Program-made: the position numbers and the translations under genes
Notes under the pieces: model-generated
The model's database searches: none
What the model saw: only the letters and a program-made list of their open reading frames with translations
Told to the model about the DNA's origin: nothing
Shown here: positions 8,090 to 17,403 of the stretch, in pieces
Layout: the number at the start of each line of letters is the position of its first letter
Numbering within the stretch: the stretch's first letter is position 1
Assembly: GCA_018648805.1 (NCBI GenBank)
Contig: JABGQM010000032.1
Span: forward strand, 1 to 50,914
Length of the DNA stretch: 50,914 nucleotides
From: Verrucomicrobiota bacterium
GTDB taxonomy: Bacteria; Verrucomicrobiota; Kiritimatiellia; UBA8416; JABMPJ01
Direction: 5' to 3'

Positions 8090-10621
8090 ATGGCAGCACG
8101 CAAACAGACCGACTGGCCCGTCTTGACCCATTACGACCGGGATCACCTCTCCCGCATCGCCCTCCCCCTCGGCGGCATCGGCACCGGCACCGTCTCGCTG
8201 GGTGGACGCGGCAATCTTCACGACTGGGAGATCATGAATGGTCCCGCCAAGGGGTTTACCCCCGACAACTGCTTCTTTGCGCTCTACGCGAAACCGGCAG
8301 GCGGCGAGGCCGTGGCACGCTGCCTCGAAGGGCCAATCCCCGTGGAACAGTACCAGGGCCAAGCCGGCAGCGTCGCACCTAGCCATGGCTACCCGCGCTT
8401 CCGCAACTGCTCCTTCGACGCCGCCTACCCCTTCGGCCAGGTCAACCTGTCGGATCCCGATGTCCCGGTTAACGTCACACTCAAGGCGTTCAACCCGCTT
8501 GTACCAGCCGACGCCAACAGCAGCGGCATTCCCATGGCCGTGTTGAGATTCAAACTGACCAACAAGACCAACAAGCGAGTCCAAGCGTCCGTTTGCGGCA
8601 GCCTGCCCAACCTGGTCGGCTCCAATGGCACCGCCATTAACGGCAACGGCACCAATCTGGTGACGAAGGAGCTAGGCGGCAAGAAGATCAACCGCTACAA
8701 GGAAGAGGGGCAACTCCGCGGCATCCAGATGAGCAACAAGGGGCTATCGCCGAAGGCGCTCAGCTGGGGAACGATCGCACTTTCCAGCACATCCCCCGGC
8801 AACGTTACCTACCGCACCGGCTGGACGGACCGCGGATGGAACCATCACCGCTGGCAATTCTGGCAGGACCTGCTCGAGGATGGCGCATTGGACAACCCAT
8901 CCCCCAAACAGCGCAAATATCCCATGGCCTCCCTCAACATCCAGACCACCCTGGCCCCGAAGGCAACCAAGGAAGTGGAGTTTCTGCTCACCTGGCACTT
9001 CCCCAACCGCGCCGGCTGGCACCGCAAGACTGATGAGAACAATGTGCCCGAGGTCCCGGTCGGGAACTACTACACCGAGCAGTACAAGGATGCGTGGGGC
9101 GTCGCGGCGCAATCGTGCGGCACACTGCGCAGACTCGAAGCCAAGACCGTCGATTTCGTGAAAAGCTTCTGCTCGGCCGACCTACCCCAGGCCGTCAAGG
9201 AGGCGGCCCTCAACAATCTGAGTACCCTACGGTCACAGACCGTCTTCCGCACGCCCGACGGGCGCCTGTACGGATGGGAGGGCTGCAGCGACTGCGTCGG
9301 ATGTTGCCACGGCTCCTGCACCCACGTCTGGAACTATGAGCAGTCGACCGCCTTCCTCTTCGGCGAGCTCGCCCAGACCATGCGCGAGGTGGAGTTCATG
9401 CACGCCGTCGCCGAGAACGGCAAGATGTCGTTCCGCGTCGAGCTACCGATCGAGAAAGAGAAAGGCCAGGGCAAAGCGGCGGCCGACGGGCAGATGGGCT
9501 GCTTGATGAAACTCTACCGCGACTGGCAGCTCAGTGGCGATGACGCCATGCTCAAGGCGATGTGGCCCAAGGCCAAGGCGGCACTGGCCTTCTGCTGGGT
9601 CGAGGGCGGCTGGGATGCCGACCAGGACGGCGTTATGGAGGGCTGCCAGCACAACACGATGGATGTGGAGTACTACGGCCCCAATCCGCAGATGACCGGG
9701 TGGTATCTCGGCGCCTTGCGCGCCGCCGAGGAGATGGCCCGCTACCTGGGCGACAGTGAGTTCGCCGACAAATGCCGCGCCCTCTTCAAGAGCGGCAGCG
9801 CCTGGATGGATGAGCATCTTTACAATGGCGACTACTACGAGCACGAGATCCGCCTGCCAGGCAAGAAGACCGTGATTGCCGACGGCCTCGCCGTCGGCAC
9901 AGCCACGAGCGACTGGCAACTCGGCGGCGCCTGCCTGGTGGACCAGCTGGTCGGCCAGTTCATGGCCCACGTCTGCGGACTCGGCTATCTACACGAACGC
10001 AAGAAGGTGCGCAAAACGCTCAAGAGTATCCATGCCTTCAACTTCAAGACCAGCATGCAGGATCACATGAACTGCATGCGCAGCTATGCCCTGCAGGAGG
10101 AGGCCGCCACGCTGATGGCCAGCTACCCCTATGGCAAGCGGCCTGAGAAACCGTTCCCATACTTCACCGAAGTGATGACTGGCTTCGAGTACACCGCCGC
10201 CATCGGCATGCTCTACGAAGGCCAGACCACAAATGGAATGGAACTGATCACGGCCATTCGCGACCGCTACGACGGACGCAAGCGCAGCCCTTTCAACGAG
10301 GCTGAGTGCGGACATCACTACGCCCGCGCCATGGCCGCCTGGGCCGCCATGCTCGCACTCACCGGCTTCCACTACTCCGCTGTCGAGAAGACCATGACCT
10401 TTGCCGCCAAACCCGGCAACCACTTCTGGTCGACCGGCTATGCCTGGGGCACCTGCGCGATCAAAGCGACCGCCAAAGGCCACAAGGTGGACCTCAAGGT
10501 GCAGCACGGCACCCTCGTCCTGCAGACCCTGATGCTCACCACAAAGGGAGCGGCAACCCTGCCCAAAGCCCGCACCTTACGCGCCGGCCAAACGCTATCC
10601 CTCACCGTGACCCACCAGTAG
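8090..10621 (+). CDS. GH116 family glycoside hydrolase (DUF608), beta-glucosidase/glucosylceramidase-like
   Basis: An 843-residue, apparently cytoplasmic enzyme without signal peptide. The N-terminal domain opens with the family pattern L-P-L-G-G-I-G-T-G-T-V-S-L-G-G-R-G (residues about 26-42), which begins the beta-sandwich of GH116 proteins. The C-terminal (alpha/alpha)6 domain holds G-S-C-T-H-V-W-N-Y-E (408-417) and H-N-T-M-D-V-E-Y-Y-G-P-N (about 521-532). The likely catalytic pair is E397 in G-W-E-G and D525 in N-T-M-D; this is my assignment from motif position and spacing, not a proven one. GH116 enzymes cleave beta-glucosides, beta-xylosides or glucosylceramide. The gene converges with the DUF6288 gene at 10714. 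Its TAG stop falls in the conserved left flank of a hairpin repeat (10618-10640). Confidence 0.88.
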   Translation: MAARKQTDWPVLTHYDRDHLSRIALPLGGIGTGTVSLGGRGNLHDWEIMNGPAKGFTPDNCFFALYAKPAGGEAVARCLEGPIPVEQYQGQAGSVAPSHGYPRFRNCSFDAAYPFGQVNLSDPDVPVNVTLKAFNPLVPADANSSGIPMAVLRFKLTNKTNKRVQASVCGSLPNLVGSNGTAINGNGTNLVTKELGGKKINRYKEEGQLRGIQMSNKGLSPKALSWGTIALSSTSPGNVTYRTGWTDRGWNHHRWQFWQDLLEDGALDNPSPKQRKYPMASLNIQTTLAPKATKEVEFLLTWHFPNRAGWHRKTDENNVPEVPVGNYYTEQYKDAWGVAAQSCGTLRRLEAKTVDFVKSFCSADLPQAVKEAALNNLSTLRSQTVFRTPDGRLYGWEGCSDCVGCCHGSCTHVWNYEQSTAFLFGELAQTMREVEFMHAVAENGKMSFRVELPIEKEKGQGKAAADGQMGCLMKLYRDWQLSGDDAMLKAMWPKAKAALAFCWVEGGWDADQDGVMEGCQHNTMDVEYYGPNPQMTGWYLGALRAAEEMARYLGDSEFADKCRALFKSGSAWMDEHLYNGDYYEHEIRLPGKKTVIADGLAVGTATSDWQLGGACLVDQLVGQFMAHVCGLGYLHERKKVRKTLKSIHAFNFKTSMQDHMNCMRSYALQEEAATLMASYPYGKRPEKPFPYFTEVMTGFEYTAAIGMLYEGQTTNGMELITAIRDRYDGRKRSPFNEAECGHHYARAMAAWAAMLALTGFHYSAVEKTMTFAAKPGNHFWSTGYAWGTCAIKATAKGHKVDLKVQHGTLVLQTLMLTTKGAATLPKARTLRAGQTLSLTVTHQ

Positions 10622-10640
10622 CCCGCTCACGCCGTGAGCG
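10618..10640. repeat. Hairpin repeat family F2, copy 1, overlapping the GH116 stop codon
   Basis: A GTAGCCCG flank runs into the stem CGCTCAC (10624-10630), loop GCC and GTGAGCG (10634-10640). The same flank and GCC loop occur at 35938-35960 with the stem CGCTCTC/GAGAGCG, and at 27658-27679 with CGCGCTC/GAGCGCG. The TAG in the flank is the GH116 stop codon. No T-run follows, so it is not a standard terminator, although it lies between convergent genes. Confidence 0.6.
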
Positions 10641-10713
10641 AGGCTGGCGTGGCAGAGAGCAAGCACCACGGGGAGCCGCGCTCATGGCGTCACCTGCCTT
10701 CGGATATCGCCCC

Positions 10714-13467
10714 CTACTTGCGTGCGGCTTGTTTCGCCTCCTCGAGGGTGATCATCTGCTTGGGGGTAGTTGAGGCTTCGATCTGTGTGACGATTTCATC
10801 CGCGCCTTTACCCAGCACCTCCCTGATCCGGGGCACCAGGTACTTCGCTTCGGCGCCGAAGGTCTTGAGCAGGCGTGTGCGGGCGCGCTGACGCGGACCA
10901 CCCCGGCCGGTCGGCTCTTTGATCGTATTGACCGTGTAGTCCATGCTCTCCTTGATGCCCAGACGGTAGAGAATCTCCAGCGCCTCCTGTCGGCCCGAAC
11001 CAGTATAGGCGGTATAGGTCTTATCCTTGTCCTCAATCAGGTAGACCACCTTATCGAGCATGCGGGGCAGATCTTCCATGGGCAGGTTCTTGAGCAAATT
11101 CATCCCGGCACCCCGGCCCGAGGCATGCTTGTGGTCCAGCAGCGTCGTCACGCCCCGATAGAACAGCTCCTTGTCGAGGTCCGTAGCATAAGGATCGGGC
11201 TCGTAGAGTTTGACCAGGGCGCCGCCAAGCGCGAGATCCAGTTCCCGGTAGGGCTGGTCATAGGGCTTGTCTGCCACAAGCAACTTGAGCAGCTCCGTCG
11301 CATAGGGCTTGGCCTCATCCATGCTGCCCAGGGCCCCGGCCGCGATCTGCCGCACCCAGAGGTCGGCCTTCTCGTCCTTCACAAGCGCCAGCAACTCATC
11401 CTCAGCACCGGCAACCTTCAGGTTCTTAATCGCATGAATGGCGCCTACCTGCTGGTGGGGTGTGCCGTCAGCAAGAAGCGCCATAACCTTGTCGCTCACA
11501 TCGCCATCGCGCATCGCCAGAGCCTGCGCGGCCCGCACGCGCACCGGCGGGAAGCGATCACCCAGCGCCTTGAGCAGCGCCTCGTCAGTTGTGTCGTCGA
11601 TGACACCGGCCACGATGACCGCCTCGGCCTCGGCCGCCGCGACCCATAGCGTCTTAGCCATGCCTTTGCCGGTGATGCTGATTGCCCGTCGCCCGGCACA
11701 GAGATTCAGCAGGTGGCTCCCGGAGGCATCGCTCTTTGCAGCTGACCCCCAGCCAAAGATTTCGCAGTAGCGACCATCCCATCTGCGTGTGACCGTGCGC
11801 AGCCAGTGGATCTTGCGATTGTAGGCTGCCGCCATTTTCGGACCGGCAACATTCGCACCTAGCCCCGACCAGAGAATGTTCCACTTGGGCCCGCCATGGC
11901 CGAGAAGTATCTCCTCGCTGGCCGCCGCCGACATGGCCGCATAGAACGCCGCGCCCTTCTGGTTGCCCAGCAGTGCCAGGGCCACGGCGAGGGATCCGCT
12001 CGTGCCGTTGTTGGTGAACTGGCCCTGGCTGGGACCGTGGTTACCATACGGCAGTGCGCCGCGGCCGACCCACTTATCATAGTGACCGTGCGTGCGCTCG
12101 ATGGCTTCCCGCACTGCCGGGTCCTTGACCCCACACTTCTCGGCAAGAATCAGAGAGATGAATATCGGAATCGTGGGCTGGTTCATGATGCCGTAGCCAT
12201 AGGCACGCCCCAGCTCGGGGTGTGCCATGCGGTGTCCCCACAGCCCGGCCTGGTCCTGGCCGGCAGCGAGGGTGCGGCTCAGCTGGGTGATGGCGGGGAG
12301 GACAAAGGTGTCGCCGGTGAGGAGATAGTACTCGGTCATGAGCAGGTTCCGGTAGCCCCAGTGCCAGGAGACATAGCCACCGGCCTTAAGGAGAGCGTTG
12401 ACGTCTGCGGGGGGTTGCGCCCACTCGGCAGCATGCAGATAGTCCCGCACCACCTTGATGTAGGGTCCCTCCCCCGTCGCCAGAAGCCCCAGCGCCCCCC
12501 AGTTGAGCTGACCGTATTTCTTGTTATCAACGATATGGTCCGCCGTTTGCGCGATGAGGCGCTCTGTCTTCTTGCAGTCGACAGGCGCTGTCTTGCTGTA
12601 GGAACCGAGGACAGGAATGTTCAAGGTTACAATAAGGGGTTCAAGTGGAGATCGGTCTGAACGTCCAACATCCAACATCGAACGTCCAACGTCCAGGTTG
12701 GGATTCTTCAGTTGGGCGTTGGCTGTTGGGCGTTGGTTGTTGGGCGTTGATTCCTTTGCTGGCACTACCAGCTCAACCGTCAGCTTAAGCACACCCCCGC
12801 CCTGCTCACTCTCAGCCTTATCGACGGCCTCGGTGAACTGGTGGTAGGCATCCAAACCGACTGGCTGACCATTCACCGCCACAATGGCATCGCCCTGCTC
12901 AAGCTTGCCGTCTGCAGGCGAGCCGGCCTCGACCACCTCAACCACCAGGTGGTCGGCATGGCGTTTGGCAAAGAAGCCTGTCGGGCCGTAGTGGCAGACG
13001 TTGCCCGGGTCCGGCGGCATAAGCAGGTCGTAGGTAACCGTGTTGCCCTTCCCGCCGCGCAGACTCTGGCGCTCCACGGTGACATAGAAATGCCAGTCCC
13101 AGTCGCGGCCGATACGGTACATCCGTACGCCCACCAGGCCACGGATACCGCCCCATCCGCCCATGCCCCGGTGCTGCATGCCGCGCACGAGGTCGCCCTT
13201 CTGAATCTTGCCGTCGGCCGGCGTCCCGGGGATCACATGCGTCACCAGGATATGGTCTTCCTCGACCGTTCCGCAGATGCCGCTCTGCCCCATGCGATAG
13301 ACCTGACCGGGTATCACAGTTTTCTCTGACCTGTCGGCCAGATCCTTGTATTCAACCACCTGCTCGGCCGTCGCGCCGCTCACCGTCATACAGCTGCAAC
13401 CTGCCACCAGGCAGGACATTGAAAGTATCGTCAGGGCAAATTGTCTCGTGGGATCGTTCATATTCAT
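10714..13467 (-). CDS. Lipoprotein with two PDZ domains, DUF6288-like toroid and HEAT repeats
   Basis: A 917-residue exported protein. The N terminus ends in L-V-A-G-C, a good lipobox, so it is probably a lipoprotein. Two PDZ-like modules follow (about 60-130 and 150-225), with V-I-P-G-T-P-A-D-G-K-I-Q-K-G-D and V-E-A-G-S-P-A-D-G-K-L-E-Q-G-D ligand-groove motifs. Residues about 285-600 resemble the alpha/alpha-toroid DUF6288 region, with W-G-Y-R-N-L-L-M-T-E-Y-Y and A-Y-G-Y-G-I-M-N-Q. Residues 640-880 contain HEAT-like helical repeats. Function is unknown; a scaffold or peptide-binding role is likely. It is a paralogue of the protein at 21647-25666. The ATG overlaps the esterase-like gene stop by four bases. 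A palindromic repeat (12659-12753) is inserted in frame between PDZ2 and the toroid. Confidence 0.8.
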   Translation of the reverse strand: MNMNDPTRQFALTILSMSCLVAGCSCMTVSGATAEQVVEYKDLADRSEKTVIPGQVYRMGQSGICGTVEEDHILVTHVIPGTPADGKIQKGDLVRGMQHRGMGGWGGIRGLVGVRMYRIGRDWDWHFYVTVERQSLRGGKGNTVTYDLLMPPDPGNVCHYGPTGFFAKRHADHLVVEVVEAGSPADGKLEQGDAIVAVNGQPVGLDAYHQFTEAVDKAESEQGGGVLKLTVELVVPAKESTPNNQRPTANAQLKNPNLDVGRSMLDVGRSDRSPLEPLIVTLNIPVLGSYSKTAPVDCKKTERLIAQTADHIVDNKKYGQLNWGALGLLATGEGPYIKVVRDYLHAAEWAQPPADVNALLKAGGYVSWHWGYRNLLMTEYYLLTGDTFVLPAITQLSRTLAAGQDQAGLWGHRMAHPELGRAYGYGIMNQPTIPIFISLILAEKCGVKDPAVREAIERTHGHYDKWVGRGALPYGNHGPSQGQFTNNGTSGSLAVALALLGNQKGAAFYAAMSAAASEEILLGHGGPKWNILWSGLGANVAGPKMAAAYNRKIHWLRTVTRRWDGRYCEIFGWGSAAKSDASGSHLLNLCAGRRAISITGKGMAKTLWVAAAEAEAVIVAGVIDDTTDEALLKALGDRFPPVRVRAAQALAMRDGDVSDKVMALLADGTPHQQVGAIHAIKNLKVAGAEDELLALVKDEKADLWVRQIAAGALGSMDEAKPYATELLKLLVADKPYDQPYRELDLALGGALVKLYEPDPYATDLDKELFYRGVTTLLDHKHASGRGAGMNLLKNLPMEDLPRMLDKVVYLIEDKDKTYTAYTGSGRQEALEILYRLGIKESMDYTVNTIKEPTGRGGPRQRARTRLLKTFGAEAKYLVPRIREVLGKGADEIVTQIEASTTPKQMITLEEAKQAARK
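12659..12753. repeat. Hairpin repeat family F3 inside the PDZ-DUF6288 coding sequence
   Basis: The left part repeats short units such as AACGTCCAAC and ATCCAACATC (12659-12694). The right part repeats their approximate complement GTTGGGCGTTGG three times (12711-12750). Together they can fold into one long imperfect hairpin. In the protein it adds about 32 low-complexity residues (near 239-270) rich in N, Q, R and P, then D-V-G-R-S repeats. No equivalent segment exists in the paralogue encoded at 21647-25666. Confidence 0.75.
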
Positions 13468-15017
13468 TCAGCTCCATTGTCTCTGTTCATCAGCTCTGCC
13501 AGGCGCGCACCGGCTTCGTGTCCGGCCAGCAGGTTAAAGGTGCCCTCCCCCGCAGAACGCAGGGCGGCCTGCATGGCGGCGTCGGGCGTCATCCTGCGCT
13601 TACGGGCCATCGACTGGATGAGCGCCACCTCGGATGCCCGCCAGCGATAGCTGTCCATCACATCGATTGTGCCGGCGAAGCCGGGCATCGCAGCAACGTC
13701 CCGCAGCCCCTGGTTAACCGGATGATCGTCGCTCTCCGACTTGAAGTACATGCCGCCTACCGTCACGCAGACAACCGGCAGGTCGGGACTCTCCACGGTC
13801 TTGCGGATATCGCCGAGTAGTGAGGCGAGCTGCGCGGCGTACGCCGGATTGTCCGGCTCACGGGAGCCCTGGAACCAGATCACCCCTGCCACTTCAAAGC
13901 CTACCTTTGGATCGTAGTCGGGGTGGCACCTGCCCGGATCGGTCAATACACTCTTGATGTGCGCCTCTGTCCGTGTCCAGGCCCAGCCCGGCTCAGCCAT
14001 CGGATCGCCTGGCGTTGCCGCACCGTCTTTCAGCGGATTTCGCCAGAAATCGGCGATGCTGCGGCGGTCGTCCCAAGCGCACTTTACGATCAGGATCGGT
14101 GCCCCGACCGCCTGCTCCAGTGCCAGGCCGGCTGCATACTCCAGCCCGACCATGTCAACACCTTCACCATAGCCCACCGACAACTTTCCACTCGCGAGAT
14201 TTCCAGAATCGCCTTCGGCCACCCCGGCAACCGTCCCCAAAGCGACAATGTAGGTCCGTTCCGCCACCGGCAGATGCAGGTGCTTTTCCGCCAAGCCAAC
14301 CACGACACGGCGCATCTCTTCAGCCACCATCTCGTCAGGAGCTGACTCTCGAGCCTTAACAGCCTCCGAATAGGCAGCAAAGTCGGCTGGTGTTGTCCCC
14401 TTCAGATAGAGCTGATTCAGTTCAAGCTGCCTCTGATAGCGTGCCGCACCATCGGCGATGATCTGATCGTAGGCCGCCTCGACGTTGAAGGCATTGTCCG
14501 GCGCTTCCAGAATGGCACGGATCTTCGGCGTGTAGCCCTCCTTCTCGCACTCCTCGTCGCAGAGGTTGAAGAGCCAGAATCCACGGTAGGCGCCGCGCCG
14601 TTTCGAGTAGGTCTTGCCGCGGAACACGCCCTCGTTCGCCTCCAGCTCAGCGATGACCTGCTGCTTGAAGGCCGCTTTGAAATCGGCCCGCTCCTGGATC
14701 AGACGCTTCAACTCCTGCTTCTTCTGCGCCGGGCCACCATAGGCGTTCATCGCCTGCCAGTAGAGATAGGCTCCATTGGGCTGATGCAGCATCCCCTTGT
14801 GCGCGTTGAGTGTGACTTCACGCGGCGGCACCACGGGCTCCTGCAGCATGTAGCCCATGGTGGAGAGCGTCCCCCGCCCGACCATCTCGCCCTGCCCCAG
14901 CATGAGGACGATCTGCAGTTTCTTCCCGGCGGTCGATTGCTCGCCCGCCATAGCACCGCAGCACACCAGCATGACGACCATCGTGGCAAGCGTGATAGAT
15001 CTGACTCGTCTTCTCAT
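13464..15017 (-). CDS. SASA-type (sialate O-acetylesterase-like) protein lacking the usual nucleophile
   Basis: A secreted protein of about 517 residues from the ATG at 15017, which opens a clear signal peptide (hydrophobic stretch then C-C-G-A-M-A-G). Further ATG codons in the same frame lie upstream at 15041 and 15083. The fold signature is that of the SASA/DUF303 SGNH-like esterases: L-M-L-G-Q-G-E-M-V-G at about residue 38-47, a V-K-C-A-W-D block, G-V-I-W-F-Q-G-S-R-E and a late D-D-H-P. In active members the first motif reads G-Q-S-N-M, and its Ser is the nucleophile. Here Gly43 stands at that position, and the usual Q-G-E after the tryptophan is Q-G-S. It may be an inactive, glycan-binding relative or use other chemistry. 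It lies between the GH92 gene and the DUF6288 gene, overlapping the latter by ATGA. Confidence 0.75.
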   Translation of the reverse strand: MRRRVRSITLATMVVMLVCCGAMAGEQSTAGKKLQIVLMLGQGEMVGRGTLSTMGYMLQEPVVPPREVTLNAHKGMLHQPNGAYLYWQAMNAYGGPAQKKQELKRLIQERADFKAAFKQQVIAELEANEGVFRGKTYSKRRGAYRGFWLFNLCDEECEKEGYTPKIRAILEAPDNAFNVEAAYDQIIADGAARYQRQLELNQLYLKGTTPADFAAYSEAVKARESAPDEMVAEEMRRVVVGLAEKHLHLPVAERTYIVALGTVAGVAEGDSGNLASGKLSVGYGEGVDMVGLEYAAGLALEQAVGAPILIVKCAWDDRRSIADFWRNPLKDGAATPGDPMAEPGWAWTRTEAHIKSVLTDPGRCHPDYDPKVGFEVAGVIWFQGSREPDNPAYAAQLASLLGDIRKTVESPDLPVVCVTVGGMYFKSESDDHPVNQGLRDVAAMPGFAGTIDVMDSYRWRASEVALIQSMARKRRMTPDAAMQAALRSAGEGTFNLLAGHEAGARLAELMNRDNGAE

Positions 15018-15090
15018 ATCATTCACCGGTTCACTCCCCATGTGGTTAGACCGCGCCCCATCTCTGTCGCGAGCTCTGTCCATGTTGCCA

Positions 15091-17403
15091 TCAGAGGCTC
15101 AAACGCACATCCGGCCACTGCTCTTTTGCGCTGCCCCATTCCCTATTCGGTTGGGGGCCCATCTGAAACTCAAGCACATCGCCGGAGGTGAGCTCGTCGT
15201 AGGTCACCCAAGCACGGTTCAACGCATTGCCGCCAAGTGTGGCCTGTTGGATGTAGACGTTCTCGTCTGTGTTGTCATGGGCGACAATGCGTAGTGTGTC
15301 CCCCTGATGGTACTTGCTGTTGAGCTTGAGTTCCATTTCGGGAAACAGGGGGCTACCGATGCAGTAGATGTTACTCGCCGTGCAGAAGGGGTGGATTCCC
15401 ATGCTGCTGAGCAGATACCAGGCCGACATCTGCCCGACATCGTCGTTGCCACAGAGCCCTTCGGGGCCAAGACCATACGCGTTCTTCAAGACGCGACGGC
15501 ACCATTTCTGCGTGAGCCATGGTCGCCCCGTACAGGCAAAGATGTAGACCAGCTGATGGACGGGTTCGTTGGAATGATTGTAGTAGGGATTCCAGAAGCA
15601 GCTGTCCGGCGTCCGCTCAAACATATCCTCCAAGGTAGCGAAGAAGCGCTCTTCCCCCATCAGCTCCATGAGTCCTACGGGATCGTGCGGGACAAACCAG
15701 GTCTGCTGAAGCGGATTGGACTCAACACATCCCTGGCCGAAAGTCGTGCCTCCCTCCCATGGATGCCAGTTGCCCGCCTCATCCTTCGCTCGCATCAACC
15801 CCACTTCCGGAGAGTAGATGTTGCGATAGTTCTGCAAGGACGGGAAGAGCTCCGCCACCTCGGACTCACGCCCCAGCGCTTTGGCAAAACGACAAATGCA
15901 CCAATCGAAATAGCAGTTCTCAAGGGTCGTGGATACGTTGCCGGGACAGTAGCCGAGTTCGCGATACCGTTTCCAGTCATCCCGATGCGTGCGTGGGCCG
16001 AACGCAGTTTCTTTGCAGAGCTCAAACGCCAGATCGACATCGAAATCACGGATGCCCTTCAGGTAGGCATCGACGATCGTGCCGACCGCGGGGTCGCCCA
16101 CCATACACTCGACATCGATCCCCATGAGCTCCCACTTGGGTAGCCCCTTGTTCGTGGTCTTGGAAACATCGAGCAGGACGTTCACCTGGTCATTCACGAG
16201 CTCCGGATCCATCAGGGTCATTAACGGGAAGTAGCTCCTGAACGCATCCCAGCCGCTGAACACGGTCCTGGGCTTGTAGGATGGAAGCGGCCGGGTCCGA
16301 CCCTTGCCGTCGACATAGCGTCCATCGCAATCATCGATTCGCCTCGGGTCCAACTGAACATGGTAGGCCGCCGTGGCGGCAATAGACTTGTCTTCGCTGT
16401 TCGCGCCACCAATCGCCAATCCGGACAGCGCCTGATCCCAAGCGGCCACAAGTTCGTTGCGGGCCCGGTCGAACTCCCAGTGATCCAGCTCCGTTGCCAG
16501 GTTGTTACGCGCCCCCTCCGCGTCTACAAAGGAAAGTCCTATCTTGAGCAGGACCTGTTCATCCTTCTCTGTCGGAAACTCGGTATAGAATCCCAGGTGT
16601 TCACCGTGGGCCTCGCGCCTTCCCGGGTGAACGGTGGCGTTGCGGCAGTACTCAGCGTATTCGGTCCCCTTGATGTAAGTGAGGTCCCGCTTCACGCCTT
16701 CAGGGAAATTGACTTCCCAGATGCCGCAGGACGTCAGAGGCCGACTGAACTCAGCCCGAAAGAAGAGCTTGTACTTCAGGTCTTTGGGCACCCCGTTCCC
16801 CATCCCCCCGCCTTCAGGTCCGCACCGCACCCATCCTTCAATGGCGCTATCGTTCACCACGCGCACGTCTTGCTCAGATGATGTGCCGCCGATACGCCGG
16901 GCCAAATCGACCTGGATTCTGCTCTGCTCATCCTTCGGAAAGGTAAAACGCATCATGCCGCAGTGGCGTGTGGCCGTCAGTTCGGCATGGATGTTGTAGC
17001 GATGCAGAAGCACGCCGTAATACCCCGGCAGTATGCTCTCGTCACGATGAAGAAAAGGCGAATGCCACCCGTTTCCCGAGTAGATGGCGCGGGTCTGGTT
17101 GGCAAGGCCGCGGTAGGTCTGGAGCGGGCCGGTCGTGGGCATCACCTGGAGGTTTCCAAAATCGCCATACCAGCCCATACCACTCATCCGCATCATCGAA
17201 AACCCTTCGATGTAGCGCAGGTCATACGAATAGCCGTTGGTATAATCCCATCCCGTAATATTGTCGGGACCCGGCTGCACCATACCGAAAGGCCAGCTCG
17301 GCCCCGGGTACGTCCGGGCATACATATGCCCTTCACAGCGAGTACCGGTATCCGGTTGAATCTGTTGGGCGCGCAAAGGCTCAATCTTTGGTCTGCTGGT
17401 CAT
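15091..17403 (-). CDS. GH92 family alpha-mannosidase
   Basis: A 770-residue enzyme of the calcium-dependent GH92 exo-alpha-mannosidase family, normally acting on high-mannose N-glycans or yeast-type mannan. Recognised blocks are F-G-M-V-Q-P-G-P-D-N near residue 40, H-x-S-G-M/M-S-G-M-G-W-Y-G-D-F-like text around residues 72-82, F-S-G-W-D-A-F-R-S-Y-F-P-L (about 385), H-S-N-E-P-V-H-Q (about 610), which contains the family's conserved Glu, and G-N-D-D-V-G-Q-M-S-A-W-Y-L-L-S-S-M-G. I choose the ATG at 17403, preceded by AGAGGG about eleven bases upstream; a GTG at 17430 is possible. No signal peptide is evident, unusual for GH92, so it may act in the cytoplasm. It heads the group with the esterase-like and DUF6288 genes. 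Confidence 0.92.
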   Translation of the reverse strand: MTSRPKIEPLRAQQIQPDTGTRCEGHMYARTYPGPSWPFGMVQPGPDNITGWDYTNGYSYDLRYIEGFSMMRMSGMGWYGDFGNLQVMPTTGPLQTYRGLANQTRAIYSGNGWHSPFLHRDESILPGYYGVLLHRYNIHAELTATRHCGMMRFTFPKDEQSRIQVDLARRIGGTSSEQDVRVVNDSAIEGWVRCGPEGGGMGNGVPKDLKYKLFFRAEFSRPLTSCGIWEVNFPEGVKRDLTYIKGTEYAEYCRNATVHPGRREAHGEHLGFYTEFPTEKDEQVLLKIGLSFVDAEGARNNLATELDHWEFDRARNELVAAWDQALSGLAIGGANSEDKSIAATAAYHVQLDPRRIDDCDGRYVDGKGRTRPLPSYKPRTVFSGWDAFRSYFPLMTLMDPELVNDQVNVLLDVSKTTNKGLPKWELMGIDVECMVGDPAVGTIVDAYLKGIRDFDVDLAFELCKETAFGPRTHRDDWKRYRELGYCPGNVSTTLENCYFDWCICRFAKALGRESEVAELFPSLQNYRNIYSPEVGLMRAKDEAGNWHPWEGGTTFGQGCVESNPLQQTWFVPHDPVGLMELMGEERFFATLEDMFERTPDSCFWNPYYNHSNEPVHQLVYIFACTGRPWLTQKWCRRVLKNAYGLGPEGLCGNDDVGQMSAWYLLSSMGIHPFCTASNIYCIGSPLFPEMELKLNSKYHQGDTLRIVAHDNTDENVYIQQATLGGNALNRAWVTYDELTSGDVLEFQMGPQPNREWGSAKEQWPDVRLSL

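Noticed and set aside
10624..10640. Rho-independent terminator between GH116 and DUF6288
   Set aside because: The hairpin has no T-run on either side, and its flank and loop match repeats inside coding regions, so it is classed as repeat F2.
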